The notes under the pieces: model-generated | Database searches by the model: none | What the model saw: the letters and a program-made list of their open reading frames with translations, nothing else | What the model was told of the DNA's origin: nothing | Assembly (NCBI GenBank): GCA_905250115.1 | Contig: CAJNOI010000006.1 | Coordinates: 50,803 to 114,802, forward strand | Source: Adineta steineri | Lineage: Eukaryota > Rotifera > Eurotatoria > Adinetida > Adinetidae | Direction of reading: 5' to 3' | Length of the DNA stretch: 64,000 nucleotides | Translations under genes and position numbers: made by a program | Part shown: positions 28,729 through 41,094 of the stretch, one piece after another | Layout of the letters: each line of letters opens with the position of its first letter | Position numbering within the stretch: position 1 is the stretch's first letter

Positions 28729-31322
28729 CTAAGAAGTAAAAAGATCATCAAATAAACAATTAAAATATTGAATAAACATAGACCAAAGTGAATGAATAAG
28801 TAACGAAGGTTCTTTATCTCGAAGTAATGGTAGATAATCAAGTATAATTTGTACATTTTCTTCTTGATATCTATATAAACAATCGAGTGTCAATGTTTTA
28901 TGTGTTTTCAAGGCAATATTTGTATCTAATTGTCGTTTATATGTTTTAATACCTAATGATAATTGTTTTATCACAAGTTCATGTGTATCAAGTATTGTTT
29001 GAATTGAATTTGTTTTTGATGATGTACATGCAAGAAGATATTGTAAAAAATTTGTTTGAAATTGTATAAGATATATTAATTGATAAAGATACAATGATGA
29101 TGTTGGTAATAGATGAATAGAAAAACTTTTTAAATCTAAATATGTCATTTTAATTGATATTGAACTCATTAATGTTGTTGATAAATTATCAGTATAAAGA
29201 TTATAATTTGAATTAAAATAATGAGGAATGGATTTTGTTTGAAGACAATTGAAAAGAAAATCAGTAAAAAGATGTGCATGACTAAGCAAATCACAGGATA
29301 TAAAACAATCGGATGAATATTGTTCAAAGAAATAAAAAAGTGTATGTTTAAATATACGAAATGGAAGTTCGCCGTGTGTTTTTCCATTCAAATAATTCCA
29401 GATGATCGATGCAAAACGTATTTGATCATCGGACATAGCTGCAACAAGTTTTGCTTCAATAGCTGTATATGTATACGACCAAGTTGAATCGGATGATGAT
29501 GAAAGCATTTTTTCACAAGCAAGACATTTATTTATTGTCGGTATATTTTGTTCAGTCGTATTGATTCGAATAAAACAAGTACCATCAAATAATTTATCTG
29601 TATTAATCGGCCATAAACGATGACGTTGTTCATAGATTTGACGTAATTCATGTGGCCATGAATGTATACGTAAAACAAAATAAAATGTTGAATGACCAAT
29701 ATCAAGATCATATGAATATGCGAATTTCGAATTATTTATAATTGTTTGTTTAATTTTCGTTGGATGTTTTTGTGATATATAACCAAATATTGCATTATTA
29801 TTTGTTTCATTAAAACACATTTCTACTAGATTATGTGTTGTATTAACAAGAATAAATGGATGTAAACGTTTATTAAGTTTCGAACCGGAAAGTAATAATG
29901 AACAATGATCACATGATGAAAATAATTTTGGTAAACGTGTTACATTATTCGTTATACATGTGACCGATTGAAGACCAAGCGTATGTGCATGTTTTGTTAT
30001 ATAAACATTTTTTTGTTGATCATCAAAAATTAATGATGGTGTATGAAATTTTTTTACATCTCTAAAAATGAAAGAAGAAAAGACTAATATATTATTCATA
30101 TAATAGTCATACGAAATGATTTACTTTAAATGTTCACATTCAAGTTCTTTATGTTCAATTAAAATAACTTTTGAACATTGATGAATACGAATAAATTGTT
30201 GTTGTACAACATTATCAATAACTGTACTAAGTATTTTACAATTATGAGAAACAATATTTTGATGAAATTCATTAATAAATAAATCATTATTATGACGAGA
30301 TGATGATGTTGGTAATACTGTTGTAAAAACTTCATTTGTTGGAAATAAATATGATAATTGATTATTAAGATAAATTTGATCGGAATAAGTTAATGAACGT
30401 GATCCATTATGATTTATTTTTGTTGAACGTGAACATGGTGGAATAGGAATAACCGCAGTTGATCCAATTGATGATAGAATAGCTGATGAAGATGATGATG
30501 GTGATGATGAAAGAATAAGTCGATCTTGTGATGAAAATGGTGTTGTATTACAAGAAAGAGATGAAAGTGAAGAATCAAATAGAGATGGTGAACGTGAAGT
30601 ATCAAGTGATTCTTAAATAACAAAAATATATACATATATATATAAATAAATATTTTTTTTAATTTACCTTGTATTATTTCTTGTGTATCAATCATAGTTT
30701 CATTATTTGATGGTTTTTCATCGTTAATAATTGTAAAATATTGATGACTTTTATTCTGATCTTCATCAGGCATATGTATTTCAATGTTTATGGTCATTTT
30801 TTCCTTATCATTTTCTTTGTTGATATCTTTTTTCTTGCTAAACAGGTGTCCTATAGTCATATCTTGTTCGTTTGTTGTCAATGAAAGTGGTTGCTTTATG
30901 TTATTCTCACTAAGAACTGTCACCGTATTGCTAGATTTAATTTTTTTACAACATTCAGATGATAATTGAACAGGCGACAAAGTTGGTGATGATGTACGCA
31001 TGAATACGAATTGCTCATTAGTTGATGGTGTCATAGTCGGTAAGAGTGAGGATGACGAATATTGAATAACTTTTCTTTTGCTCTCATCATTATCGTTAAA
31101 AACCATATTAGTTTCTTTTGCATCGGACATATGAGACAGCAAAATGCTACTCCGCTCTGATGATGTATTCAATGTTGCTAGTGATGCTAATGCTAATGAT
31201 GAAGCTTGTTTTGTAGGTCGTTGATCATTATAATATAATTTCGTAGACGTATTAATCGTTGCAGACGAATGTCTACGTTGTTTATAATATATTGAAGATT
31301 TTTTACCAATACAATTACCCAT
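28729..31322 (-). CDS. Mab-21-domain protein with predicted N-terminal acylation
   Basis: Member of the Mab-21 superfamily (nucleotidyltransferase fold that also includes cGAS and cGAS-like receptors); exact role unknown. Exons 31322-30668, 30611-30125 and 30061-28729 give 824 aa. The start MGNCIGKK has Gly2 and Cys4, the classical dual myristoylation/palmitoylation pattern, so it is probably membrane-bound. Residues 10-300 are disordered and Ser/Thr-rich. The fold begins near NDLFINEFHQNIVSHN. The family signature appears in SWPHELRQIYEQRHRLWPI, then STWSYTYTAIEAKLVAAMSD and FRIFKHTLFYFFEQ, equivalent to the W..R.R..WP and EWR.SFS.AE blocks. A GS pair occurs (LLLSGSKLNK), but no matching D/E-h-D/E metal motif follows, so it may be catalytically dead. 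An AG acceptor lies about 21 nt before the ATG. Confidence 0.8.
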
Positions 31323-34300
31323 TATAAAGATTGCGTGTACTAACTAGAATGAAAATTAAATGAATGTTGTATATACTGATTTCAAGTTGTCAACTTGGAA
31401 ACCTTAAGATATCAATGAGAAAAAAAAAGTAAAAATAAATATTATATCGATATGTACACACATACACCCATATATATATATATATATACATGCTCTCAAG
31501 TATGTCGCATGCATACATGCATGAAAATTATGGCTTCTCTCTCACGCTTTCTATTTATTTGAACTAACAATAGTACGATTGATATATGTTCAGTGTCCTT
31601 CATTCTCTTCATTCATCACCATTTATTTAGTATAACTCAATGTTGTTACTTATGAAAAGGATGATCATCAAGTAGAGAAGCAAATTTTTTGCTCATAGTA
31701 CATTCATATAAATGAACTTTCTTTACTTCCCTCCCTCTCTTTTCTCTTGTCCCCCCTTTCATTTGTCGTCAAATCTCTCATACATATACACATGGTCGAG
31801 ATGGTTTGATTAAACACAAATGTATGGTCTTAGCAATCATAGTAATAATTTGATAACCTTCGGTCGAGAAGAAAAAAAGCTTTCTTCATCTCCTTTATGA
31901 TATATATATGATAATGATTGATATCATTTCACTATGTCAGATGAATCTATGTATATATATATATATTTGTATGGTAAAGTAGGACACAATAGTAAAGAGA
32001 AGTATGATGATAAAAAACAGAAGGTTATTTCATATGGTTTATATAAAAGAATTCAAAAACGATTTTATTACATATGAACAATAGTTATTATTATATTATG
32101 AATGATGAAATCTCTATTATATATACATACTGTTATGTGAAAAAACAAATCGAATAGTCGAAAGTTTTTTTTTATATGATAGAAAATGATTATTACATCA
32201 AAGAAACATAAATAAACTTTTGAATATACATACAGTGTAAATGCCTTGAGATGATAGAAACGGTTACTACTTATGATGATTCTTCATATAAGCACTTATT
32301 GTCACTTTTTTTTTCTTCTCATTTTTTTTTGTCACTTTTAGTTTGGTAAGCGTGTATGTGTAGTACCTGTTCATTGATAGTTCGAATAAAAGAAAATGCC
32401 AATAGGAGAAGACTCTCAACACATCAAGGTGATTTCTTTTGTTCGTCAATAAAAAAAATGCTCTTAATCGAGATAGGAAAAGAAAATTTGAACAAAATGA
32501 CATATCTGATTTCGTGTATACATATATGTATAAAGAAGGAAAAAAAAGATGAAAAAACAAATGTTGATAAAATAATATCGATTAGTTATTCAAGATAATC
32601 GATCTATGATTAAATTTAATGCAATGTAACAGTAACTATCTTCTTTGTAGTCATTTTAATATATATATATCTGTCCTTAGACTTAATTCATTTTCTAGGC
32701 TTGACAATAATCATTGCATATATATATATCCTCAAACACTAAAAAGTAATTCTTTTCAATGTCTCGTCTCTCTTTGTTTCATGTTGAGCCGCCTCGAGTC
32801 ATGTACGTGTGTGTGTGCTTGTATATGTATGATATGAGATTATTGTCTCTACTTACTTACTTACTTACTGCCAATCTGACCTAGAAATAATACGACATAG
32901 TAAGAGTTGATTATTACATGTATATTTATATATGATAGGATGATGTCACATATGTAAGAGAAAAAAGAAAGAAACAGACCTTGAATAGTGTTTAATGGCA
33001 TCGAAGGAATTGAATATGTCGTTATTGCATTTGAGTCTATATTGTTGCTTGTGTCAGTCTTGATTAAAATAAAAAAAAGATCACGTCAACATTACTAAAA
33101 TACAATATATCCCATTTGGTCAATCATATGTCAGTTGATGACGATGATGATTATACAATACATAGTGAAGATGTTTACAAATACATTCTTTTTATATGTA
33201 TGTCTCTTGTACATATGACATCTAGTATGCATATGCACGAATAACAAACTACGTCAACCTGACTATTCTATTGTTTTTATGCAAACTAGAAGAAGAAGAA
33301 GAAAAAGTTCTTATGTCATAACTCATTCTATTCCATAATACTGTTTGTATTTTATGAAATTGTATAAAGGCAAAAATTTCTATAGATGAACAAACAGATC
33401 GAAAATGAACAAAGATGAAGAAAAAGAAGAATAAAAATCAAGAATAAGAATACAAGCTGTTGCTTTTAATATATAAATGTGATTCAAATGTAAAGAAATG
33501 ATCGCATTATAGGAATATCGATCGTTAAAGTAATAGAAAGAGAACAATAGATATATTTTTTAGTAATGAAAACTAGTCTAGATTACACAGACGTTTGATA
33601 AAGTAAAAAAAATCGAAGGAGCATTTTTCTTTTTCGCATAGAGATTATTTTATGACTACTATTTTATCGTTATAACTTCACTACATACTTATGATTTACT
33701 TATGTTTGTCGACAATGTACTCTCGTTAAAAATGTCGTCATACAAACATGTATATATATTGATCATCGAATGACTTGTACTATATACAATTTGTCATAAC
33801 AATGTGAACATAGAGATCTTTCAATAGCGAGAATGCTATTATTTTCTTCTCTTTTCTTCTATATCATTTCTAGTGATCATATACATCTCTTCTCTTCTTC
33901 AAGAAAAATAAACGAGAAAATGATATTTAGCATATTAGCTCGAATGAATTAATGATTGTATGATGACAATTATGATTAAAGAAGCATATGTAACTGTTAT
34001 TTGAAGTATCTTTTTACATATTATATCAGAGTATATCTATAATCATACATCTGTTCTAGACACAAAGCTATATGTATGATACTGATTCTTGTCTAATCAC
34101 AATTGTTAAGAAAAAAAAATGTTCACATAGAATTGTCTGTCTTCGAAATGAGTTCAAAGTCATTCATGTGAATGTACACATATGACATTGAGTAGTACTA
34201 TCAAGGGCGTACGTCTGTGCAAATAATTATTTCAACAACTCTCATCTTTTTATAACTTCAATTCATCTTAAAAAAGAAATTTAGTGGAATCGATTTCATT

Positions 34301-35069
34301 TCGCTTAACAATAAATAGTACGTTTATAAAATCAATCATTTTCTTTTTCAAGAGAACCATATCAAGATGCATTTAAATTATCGAATAAATAAATACAACC
34401 ATTGAAAACGATATCGTTTAATCAATGCAAAAAAAAAATTTCTTTTTTTCAATATCAAATTATATATGATTTTGTTTACATTCATATTCCTATAAAAGCA
34501 AGGACAGAGAAAAGAAATTTACGAGATATTGATGAGTTTTTTTGCTGGTATTGAATATAGATTCTTACAAAATACTAGTTGAATTTCTTGCTAAACAAAT
34601 ACTTCTAAAGAATAGTAATGTATTATATTATGAGCCATATAAGTATATCAAATATACATCTAAATAAAAAATTTTTATTAAAAATTGTATTCGATCGATA
34701 ATTATAGTAATATTTTCATCGAATACGAAAACTAATGAACATTAAACAATATTACAGCGTATTTGAAAATAGATGATTTGTTCGAAAATTTTTATAAAAA
34801 AAAATATAAGAGTTGAGATATTTTCTATTACTATTGAAATGTAATTATTATAATATCAATTGATCGAAATGACTTTTCGTTTTTATAATATTTAACATGA
34901 CACATTAGGATGTCGCTAAAATGCACCTATGAATATTTTCTTCTGACATCCTTTTTATTGATTAGTCAATTTAACAAATCCATTTTACGCGTTGCTGAAT
35001 CATCTGTTACACAAAATTATAGTTGTTTGAAAGGTTATCAAATCAGTATATATTGTCAGGGAAAATAAA
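31323..35069. other. 3.7-kb intergenic region between divergent genes
   Basis: No gene seen. AT-rich with many short microsatellites: (TA)n at about 31470-31490 and 31951-31968, TTAC repeats at about 32855-32870, GAA repeats at about 33290-33305. It should contain the promoters of the Mab-21 gene (-) and of PIN4 (+). Short open frames are not supported by splice structure or similarity. Confidence 0.5.
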
Positions 35070-35545
35070 ATGTCCGGCAAAAAAGGGAAAGGCAAGGGAG
35101 CATCTGCTGATGGTGATTCAGGTGAAGCATCAGGTGGTGGTAATAAAGGTGGTACATCAGTCAAAGTAAATAAATATTTATATGATATTGACGTATTGAA
35201 TGAATTTCTTTCACTAGGTTCGACATATACTTTGTGAAAAACAATCCAAAGCATTGGAAGCATTAGAAAAACTTAATGCTGGTATGAAATTTGATGAAGT
35301 AGCACGTAATTATTCTGAAGATAAAGCTCGACATGGAGTAAAAAAAAGAAATCATTTATATACAAAGATATATTTTTGCATTTTTTCAGGGTGATCTTGG
35401 TTGGATGACACGTGGATCAATGGTGGGTGAATTTCAAGATGCAGCATTTGCTCTTCCTGTTAGTACATTAGCTAAACCTGTGATATCATCTCTTGTTAAA
35501 ACAAAATTTGGCTATCATTTAATAATGGTTGAAGGCAAAAAATAA
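35070..35545 (+). CDS. PIN4: PIN4/parvulin-14 peptidyl-prolyl isomerase
   Basis: Parvulin-type peptidyl-prolyl cis/trans isomerase of the Par14/EPVH class, nuclear and linked to ribosome biogenesis in known animals. Exons 35070-35165, 35218-35337 and 35390-35545 give 123 aa, close to human PIN4 (131 aa). The basic Gly/Lys-rich N-terminus ([11 protein letters not shown]...) matches Par14. The PPIase domain has [53 protein letters not shown] and [12 protein letters not shown]. There is no WW domain. The ATG is 10 nt after a TTGTCAG acceptor. The stop is only 92 nt before the ATG of the next gene on the same strand, with an AATAAA (35581) and a TTTTAG acceptor (35622) in between, an operon-like arrangement. 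Confidence 0.95.
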
Positions 35546-35616
35546 TTATCTTTACAAGACATGTGCTTTTTTTTCTTATAAATAAATAGAACATCTTGAT
35601 TATACAAAAAATTGTC

Positions 35617-35622
35617 TTTTAG
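35617..35622 (+). promoter_or_regulatory. splice acceptor between PIN4 and GALNT
   Basis: A CTTTTAG tract lies 15 nt before the GALNT ATG and 77 nt after the PIN4 stop, preceded by AATAAA at 35581. No donor for a normal 5'-UTR intron is obvious in this short gap. It is a good candidate for a trans-splice site in a dicistronic unit. Confidence 0.45.
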
Positions 35623-35637
35623 ATATGATTTAAATGA

Positions 35638-38133
35638 ATGTATATAATGTCGATTCAATTTCGACGGAATCGTATATTAATCATATCTATTATATTTATA
35701 TTTTTTATTATTTATTTAATTAATAATTATTCAGAGAATTTATCTGAGAATGAATATGATTTTACTGATAGAGAAGTAGAAGAAGATGATACTAAACAAT
35801 CTAACAATGAAATAATTAATAGAACTATTAGAACAAGAATACATTCTCAATTATTAGGAGAAGAAATTGTTGAAAAAACATTGGAAAAAATTGACTGGCA
35901 TGATTATGAATTAATAGCTCGCGAAAATGCTCGGACAGGTGTTTTTCATTTAGTAAATTTATTATAATTCTTATTGTTATATTTTCGATTAAGGACTCGG
36001 TGAAGGTGGTAGTGGAGTTGAACCAAGTTCGCAAGATCGTAATAATCCTGAATTTGAACGACTTTATAGAGCAAATGGTTTTAATGCATTTATTTCGAAT
36101 AAGATTTCACTTGATCGTTCACTTAAAGATATTCGTCATCCAGAGTAATATCATTTTTTTTCATTTATATTTTAAATAACGTCTTATTTTGTATAGTTGT
36201 AAAAAAAGATTATATCTAGCTGAATTACCTACTGTAAATTATAATATTAGATTAATTTCAGTATATATATATAATTTTATTTATAGGTTAGTATCATTAT
36301 TCCTGTTCATGAGGAACATTTAATAACATTGATTCGATCGATACATAGTATATTAAATCGAACACCAGCTACACTGTTAGAAGAAATTATTCTTGTTGAT
36401 GATAATAGTAATAAAGGTAAATATCAAATTAAAGACAATGAAGTTTTAAATTAAATTTTGTATATAGACGAATTAAAAAAAGCACTTGATGTTCATATTT
36501 CTAATCTAACAAAGATACGTGTTATTCGTCTTCATAAACGTCAAGGTCTTATTCGTGCAAGACTAGCTGGTGCACGTAAAGCAAAAGGTGATATACTGAT
36601 ATTTTTTGATTCACATATCGAGGTTAATATTAACTGGTTACCACCATTAATTGAACCAATTGCATTGAATTATAAAACAAGTGTTTGTCAATTTATTGAT
36701 ATAATTAAATGGGAAAATTTTGCTTATATTGCTCAAGATGAAGGTTAGAAAATAAAGTAATATATATATCTAATTAAATAAATTTATTCTTCGATTATCA
36801 GGTGCTCGTGGTGCATTTGATTGGAATATGTATTATAAACGATTACCGTTACTATCTACGCATGCAGAAAATTCATCAGAACCATTCGAGTAAAATTTTA
36901 AAATTCTTTATTATATAAAATATCTATATTTCTAGTAATCCAGTTATGGCTGGTGGTCTATTTGCAATTAGTCAAAAATGGTTTTGGGAATTAGGTGGTT
37001 ATGATGAAGGTCTCGAGATATGGGGTGGTGAACAATATGAAATTTCATTTAAAATTTGGCAATGTGGTGGACGACTTGTTGATGCTCCATGTTCAAGAGT
37101 TGGTCATATTTATCGTGAATTTAATCCACATAGTGGTTTTATATTTAATAATTATATATCAAAAGTAATATATATGAAAGTTCATTGAAGAAATTGTTTT
37201 TGATCTTTATACATTATAGAATCATAAACGAGTTGCAGCTGTTTGGATGGATGAATATGCTGAATATATTTATAAACGAGATACACATATGAAGTAAGAT
37301 TTTATTTGTTATTAAATAATTTTATCTCTTATTTATTTAGAAATTTAATTCCAGGTAATATTCAAAAACAACTTCAACTACGTAAAAAATTAGAATGTAA
37401 ATCATTTAAATGGTACTTATGAATATTATATCTTGATTAATATTTAAATAATATATTTTATTTCATATTTGTATAATAGGTTTATGGAGAATGTTGCATA
37501 CGATTTGGTTCAAAATTATCCACCAGTTGCTTTATCTCCATATGCGGAAGGAGAAGTAATAAATATATTTATATTTACGCTAAGTTTTGAAATTATCTAG
37601 ATTCGAAGTATGGCTACTCTATTATGTATAGATACAAAATATACTAGGGAACATTCAACATTTGGTCTTAATCGATGTCTGAGAGATCATCGTGATCTAA
37701 GTGGTGAACAAGTAATACATACGCACATCATTTGTATAATTTATTTTTTTGTATTTCAGCAGTTTGAACTTACTTGGCGTCCAGATATTCGACCACATGG
37801 TCGTGAATTATGTTTCGATGTACCTAAACAAGATAAACGTGCACCTATTGTCTTATTTACATGTCATGGTAATAGTAAAATCTTTTTTATTTAATCTTTT
37901 TGATTGTAATAAATGTATGAATAGGAATGCGTGGTAATCAACATTTTATATACGACATAAATTCTTATCATATTCGTCATGTATCAACACATTTATGTTT
38001 AGACTGTGATTTAGAAAGTAAAATGATTTTTATGGAAAAATGTAATCAAACAAGTAAAACACAACAATGGTCTTTTTTTTCTTATAATGAAACATTAATT
38101 GTTAAAGATATGAAACAATATTTTTTCAAATAA
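35638..38133 (+). CDS. polypeptide N-acetylgalactosaminyltransferase (pp-GalNAc-T)
   Basis: Golgi type II membrane enzyme that starts mucin-type O-glycosylation by moving GalNAc from UDP-GalNAc to Ser/Thr. Exons 35638-35938, 35994-36144, 36197-36233, 36287-36416, 36468-36743, 36802-36889, 36936-37164, 37220-37293, 37341-37412, 37480-37555, 37601-37711, 37760-37868 and 37925-38133 give 620 aa. A transmembrane anchor lies at about 13-29, followed by an acidic stem. The GT27 catalytic domain has [36 protein letters not shown] and the metal-binding DSH at 254-256. The donor/acceptor loop [11 protein letters not shown] precedes [17 protein letters not shown] (357 onward). A ricin-type lectin domain ends the protein. 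Odd: the usual WGGEN is WGGEQ, and VCPxID is VCQFID. A NAGNAG acceptor occurs at 37759. Subfamily not assigned. Confidence 0.94.
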
Positions 38134-38511
38134 TTTTGTGATACATTTTAATTTTTTCTCTAATATTTTTTTTTAACTACACATTGTAGTGTAGGACAAA
38201 ATGATAAAATAAAAATATTTTTTGTTAAATTCTAATCCTTTTATCTGATATGACTAAACAATCATGAATTCAAGTCATGAACGTCAATTGCATGTTTATC
38301 AAGATATATGTGTATCCATTTTTTCAACGAATGAATGCAAAGCAAAGAAATATTCACCTCTATTCGCATCATTGTTTTTCCCTATTCTATACATCGCCAT
38401 TTTTCTTTTCGTTCAACAAAAGTTCATCTATATATTGTTTTCTCCTATATTTCATCGTTGAATGAAACTTACGTCAGTCAATTTGAACGTATCCGTGTGA
38501 CCTGAACAACC
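38134..38511. other. intergenic region between GALNT and CDK4/6
   Basis: 378 bp with an AATAAA-like signal near 38208 (AAAATAAAAAT) followed by T-rich sequence. Short overlapping frames here are not genes. It is unclear whether it has its own promoter for CDK4/6. Confidence 0.5.
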
Positions 38512-40110
38512 ATGGCAAGACTTCTTCTTGTTAAATCGGATGTATATGAATTAGGAGAAGTTATTGGACAAGGTGCTTATGGGTAAGAATTTTGTGAAAT
38601 ATAAAATTTGCTTAAATAAAATTCTTTCTTTGTTATAGATGTGTATTTAAAAGTCGAAATGTTACAACCAATGAAACTGTTGCTATTAAAAAGATGAGTA
38701 TATTACGTACTCGTAATGGTTTACCGGCTCCAGTAATTCGTGAAGCTGCTCTATTAAAACGTGTTGGAAAGGCTGATAGTGATAATTTGATTAAGTATAT
38801 GTGTATTAAGATTTTTTTTCAAAATTTAATACTTATTATTTGTTTCAATAGATTAAAAGACGTATTTATTGAACCACCAAATATTGATACACAAAATATG
38901 TATTTTATTTTTGAACATGTTGAACGAGATCTTGAACGTTATCTTAAATTACATAATCCTTTAGATATTAATCAAATTCGAGTATACAATTTTTCTTTGA
39001 TTTAAAAATTACTACATTATATTTTCATTCTTTAGAATTTTACTCAACAATTATTAACAGCTGTATCAATTCTTCATAGTCATTCTATTTTTCATCGTGA
39101 TATTAAACCACAAAATATTCTTATTACACATGATGGTTTGCTTTGAATAAAAAAGATTTAGTAAATGAAACAATACATTGGTCTTATATCTAATTTTAGG
39201 TATATTAAAATTGGCTGATTTTGGTCTTGCTCGAGAATACCATGAACATAAAGTGTTTACTACCGTGGTAAATAATTGATTTCATAATATGACTATATTG
39301 AGATGCATATTAAAAATTTAGGTTGTAACAATGTGGTATCGAGCACCAGAAATTCTTCTTTCATCACCATATTGTACATCAGCTGATATGTGGAGTATTG
39401 GATGTATTCTTGGTGAAATGGCATTAGGACGACCATTATTTGCTGCTAAATCTGAAAGTCGTCAATTACGTCGTATTATTCTGTAAGACATCATTATTTA
39501 AATATCAATAGAATATTATAATCAAGAATATTTTTAGTTTAATGGGTTTACCCAATCAAGATGAATGGCCAAATGAGTCTCCGATTGGAAGAGAAGCATT
39601 TGAAAATTTTTCTCAATCGACTATTACACTTGAACGACTTGTTCGTTTTGAAGATAATTGTGCCTTTGAATTACTTCGAGTATATTTCATTTTTTTATTT
39701 TTCGAAAAAAAAATGATTATGTATAATTTATTATTAACTAGTCATTATTATCATTCAAACAAAGTCTTCGTCCAACAGCTAATCGAGCTTTGGAACATAA
39801 TTTTTTTCGTCGAGTTGATCATACTTCATGTACATTAACATGGTCTTCAGCTGATATAGCCGAAGTAACAGCAGCTGTGCCCAATCTTGATGCATATACC
39901 GATGGTGATTTTTCAATGAACATTGACGATGATGATCAAAGAGTCGAGAATATTCGTTCAAGACATAATCCTATAGATCTTGCTTATTATTATCAATCAT
40001 GGTCATCTCCTGATGATGGTCAACATATGTTAACTGTCGATAGTCGTATAAGTAGTATTGCTGGCGACGTACCTCAATCACCTATCGATATTGTTTCATG
40101 GTGGGATTAA
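38512..40110 (+). CDS. CDK4/6: CDK4/6-type cyclin-dependent kinase
   Basis: D-cyclin-dependent kinase controlling G1/S entry, presumably phosphorylating RB-type proteins. Exons 38512-38582, 38639-38794, 38852-38981, 39036-39135, 39200-39267, 39322-39482, 39538-39679 and 39742-40110 give 398 aa. Landmarks: IGQGAYG loop, catalytic Lys41, and the cyclin-binding helix [14 protein letters not shown] with Glu59, where CDK4/6 have P(I/L)STVREVALLRR and CDK2 has [15 protein letters not shown] (HRD at 139-141), ADFGLAREY (Asp159) and the T-loop [15 protein letters not shown] with Thr173 at the CDK-activating-kinase site follow. The last exon starts at the TAACTAG acceptor, giving [22 protein letters not shown]. 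Odd: an extra acidic tail of about 80 residues after the kinase fold ([12 protein letters not shown]... to WWD), making it longer than the usual 300-330 aa. Confidence 0.93.
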
Positions 40111-41094
40111 CAACCCATGATGAAAATTTCAAACTATATATTTTTTCTGTACAGTTGTTTTCATTTCTCGAATTTCATCTCAATATGCATTAACAATTTA
40201 TATAGTACTTTAAAACAAAACTATTGTTAACTATTTACTCTTCATTTCTTTTGTTAAAATTGAATGTGTAAAATATTTTTTCTGTAGAATCAGCTGATAT
40301 ACATGTATTTGCGAGGAATCGTCGGTTATCTGTAAAAGTTCTATCTTAGTGTAGATTAGCATCAAAATAGATTCTGTATATTTTAAATAAATATTCATAA
40401 AATAGTGATGTTTTCTATGAAATAATCTTCAAAATCAAAAGTCCGTACCTATCAATCTTAACGAAAAATTATCTTCAACTGATTCACACAATTTACTGAA
40501 GCAAAGGGCAAACAATCAACTCTATGGTTTCATCAATTTTTCATGGACTGCATCGTGGTCTGAGAAACGAACGAACTTAGTGTCGTTACCTTTGCCATGC
40601 TCTTATGATCATCGTCAATCTAGACAAATAAGTTTAGTATCTCAGATTACTTATGATTAAATTCGGATTCTCTCAAATAAATAAAGATCAGCATCTACTA
40701 TTAAAAACTCTACCATTATTTATTTATTATAAAATCTATAGAAACTATATAAATATTTACATCTTAACTATTTTATTTCGATTACAAAAATTCTATACCA
40801 CTCATACTTTTTCTTATTTTCAAATATGAATCAACAAAAATCTGTCGTCATGAAATTTAAGAAGAAAAAAAATTCTGTTGTTTTGAGAAATTGGTGTCAT
40901 TGCAAGAGAAATATACTAATGCTTTTATTTACTCAACTGTTTATATTATAAAAAGTATTTGTACAGTTAGTTGACAAATTAAATGAATATTTTATTTTCA
41001 ATGGACGTAATCATTACTGATTGTAGACAATACATACATGACATGTAAAAAGAAATCATACAAATAATGTTATTTAGTAAAAGTAAAATCTATT
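40111..41094. other. convergent 3' intergenic region
   Basis: Between the CDK4/6 stop (+) and the stop of the PGPGxY gene (-). AT-rich, with an AATAAA at about 40387. No coding signal seen. Confidence 0.5.

Noticed and set aside
30784..30969. Plus-strand frame inside the Mab-21 gene
   Set aside because: Opposite strand of a well-supported spliced coding exon.
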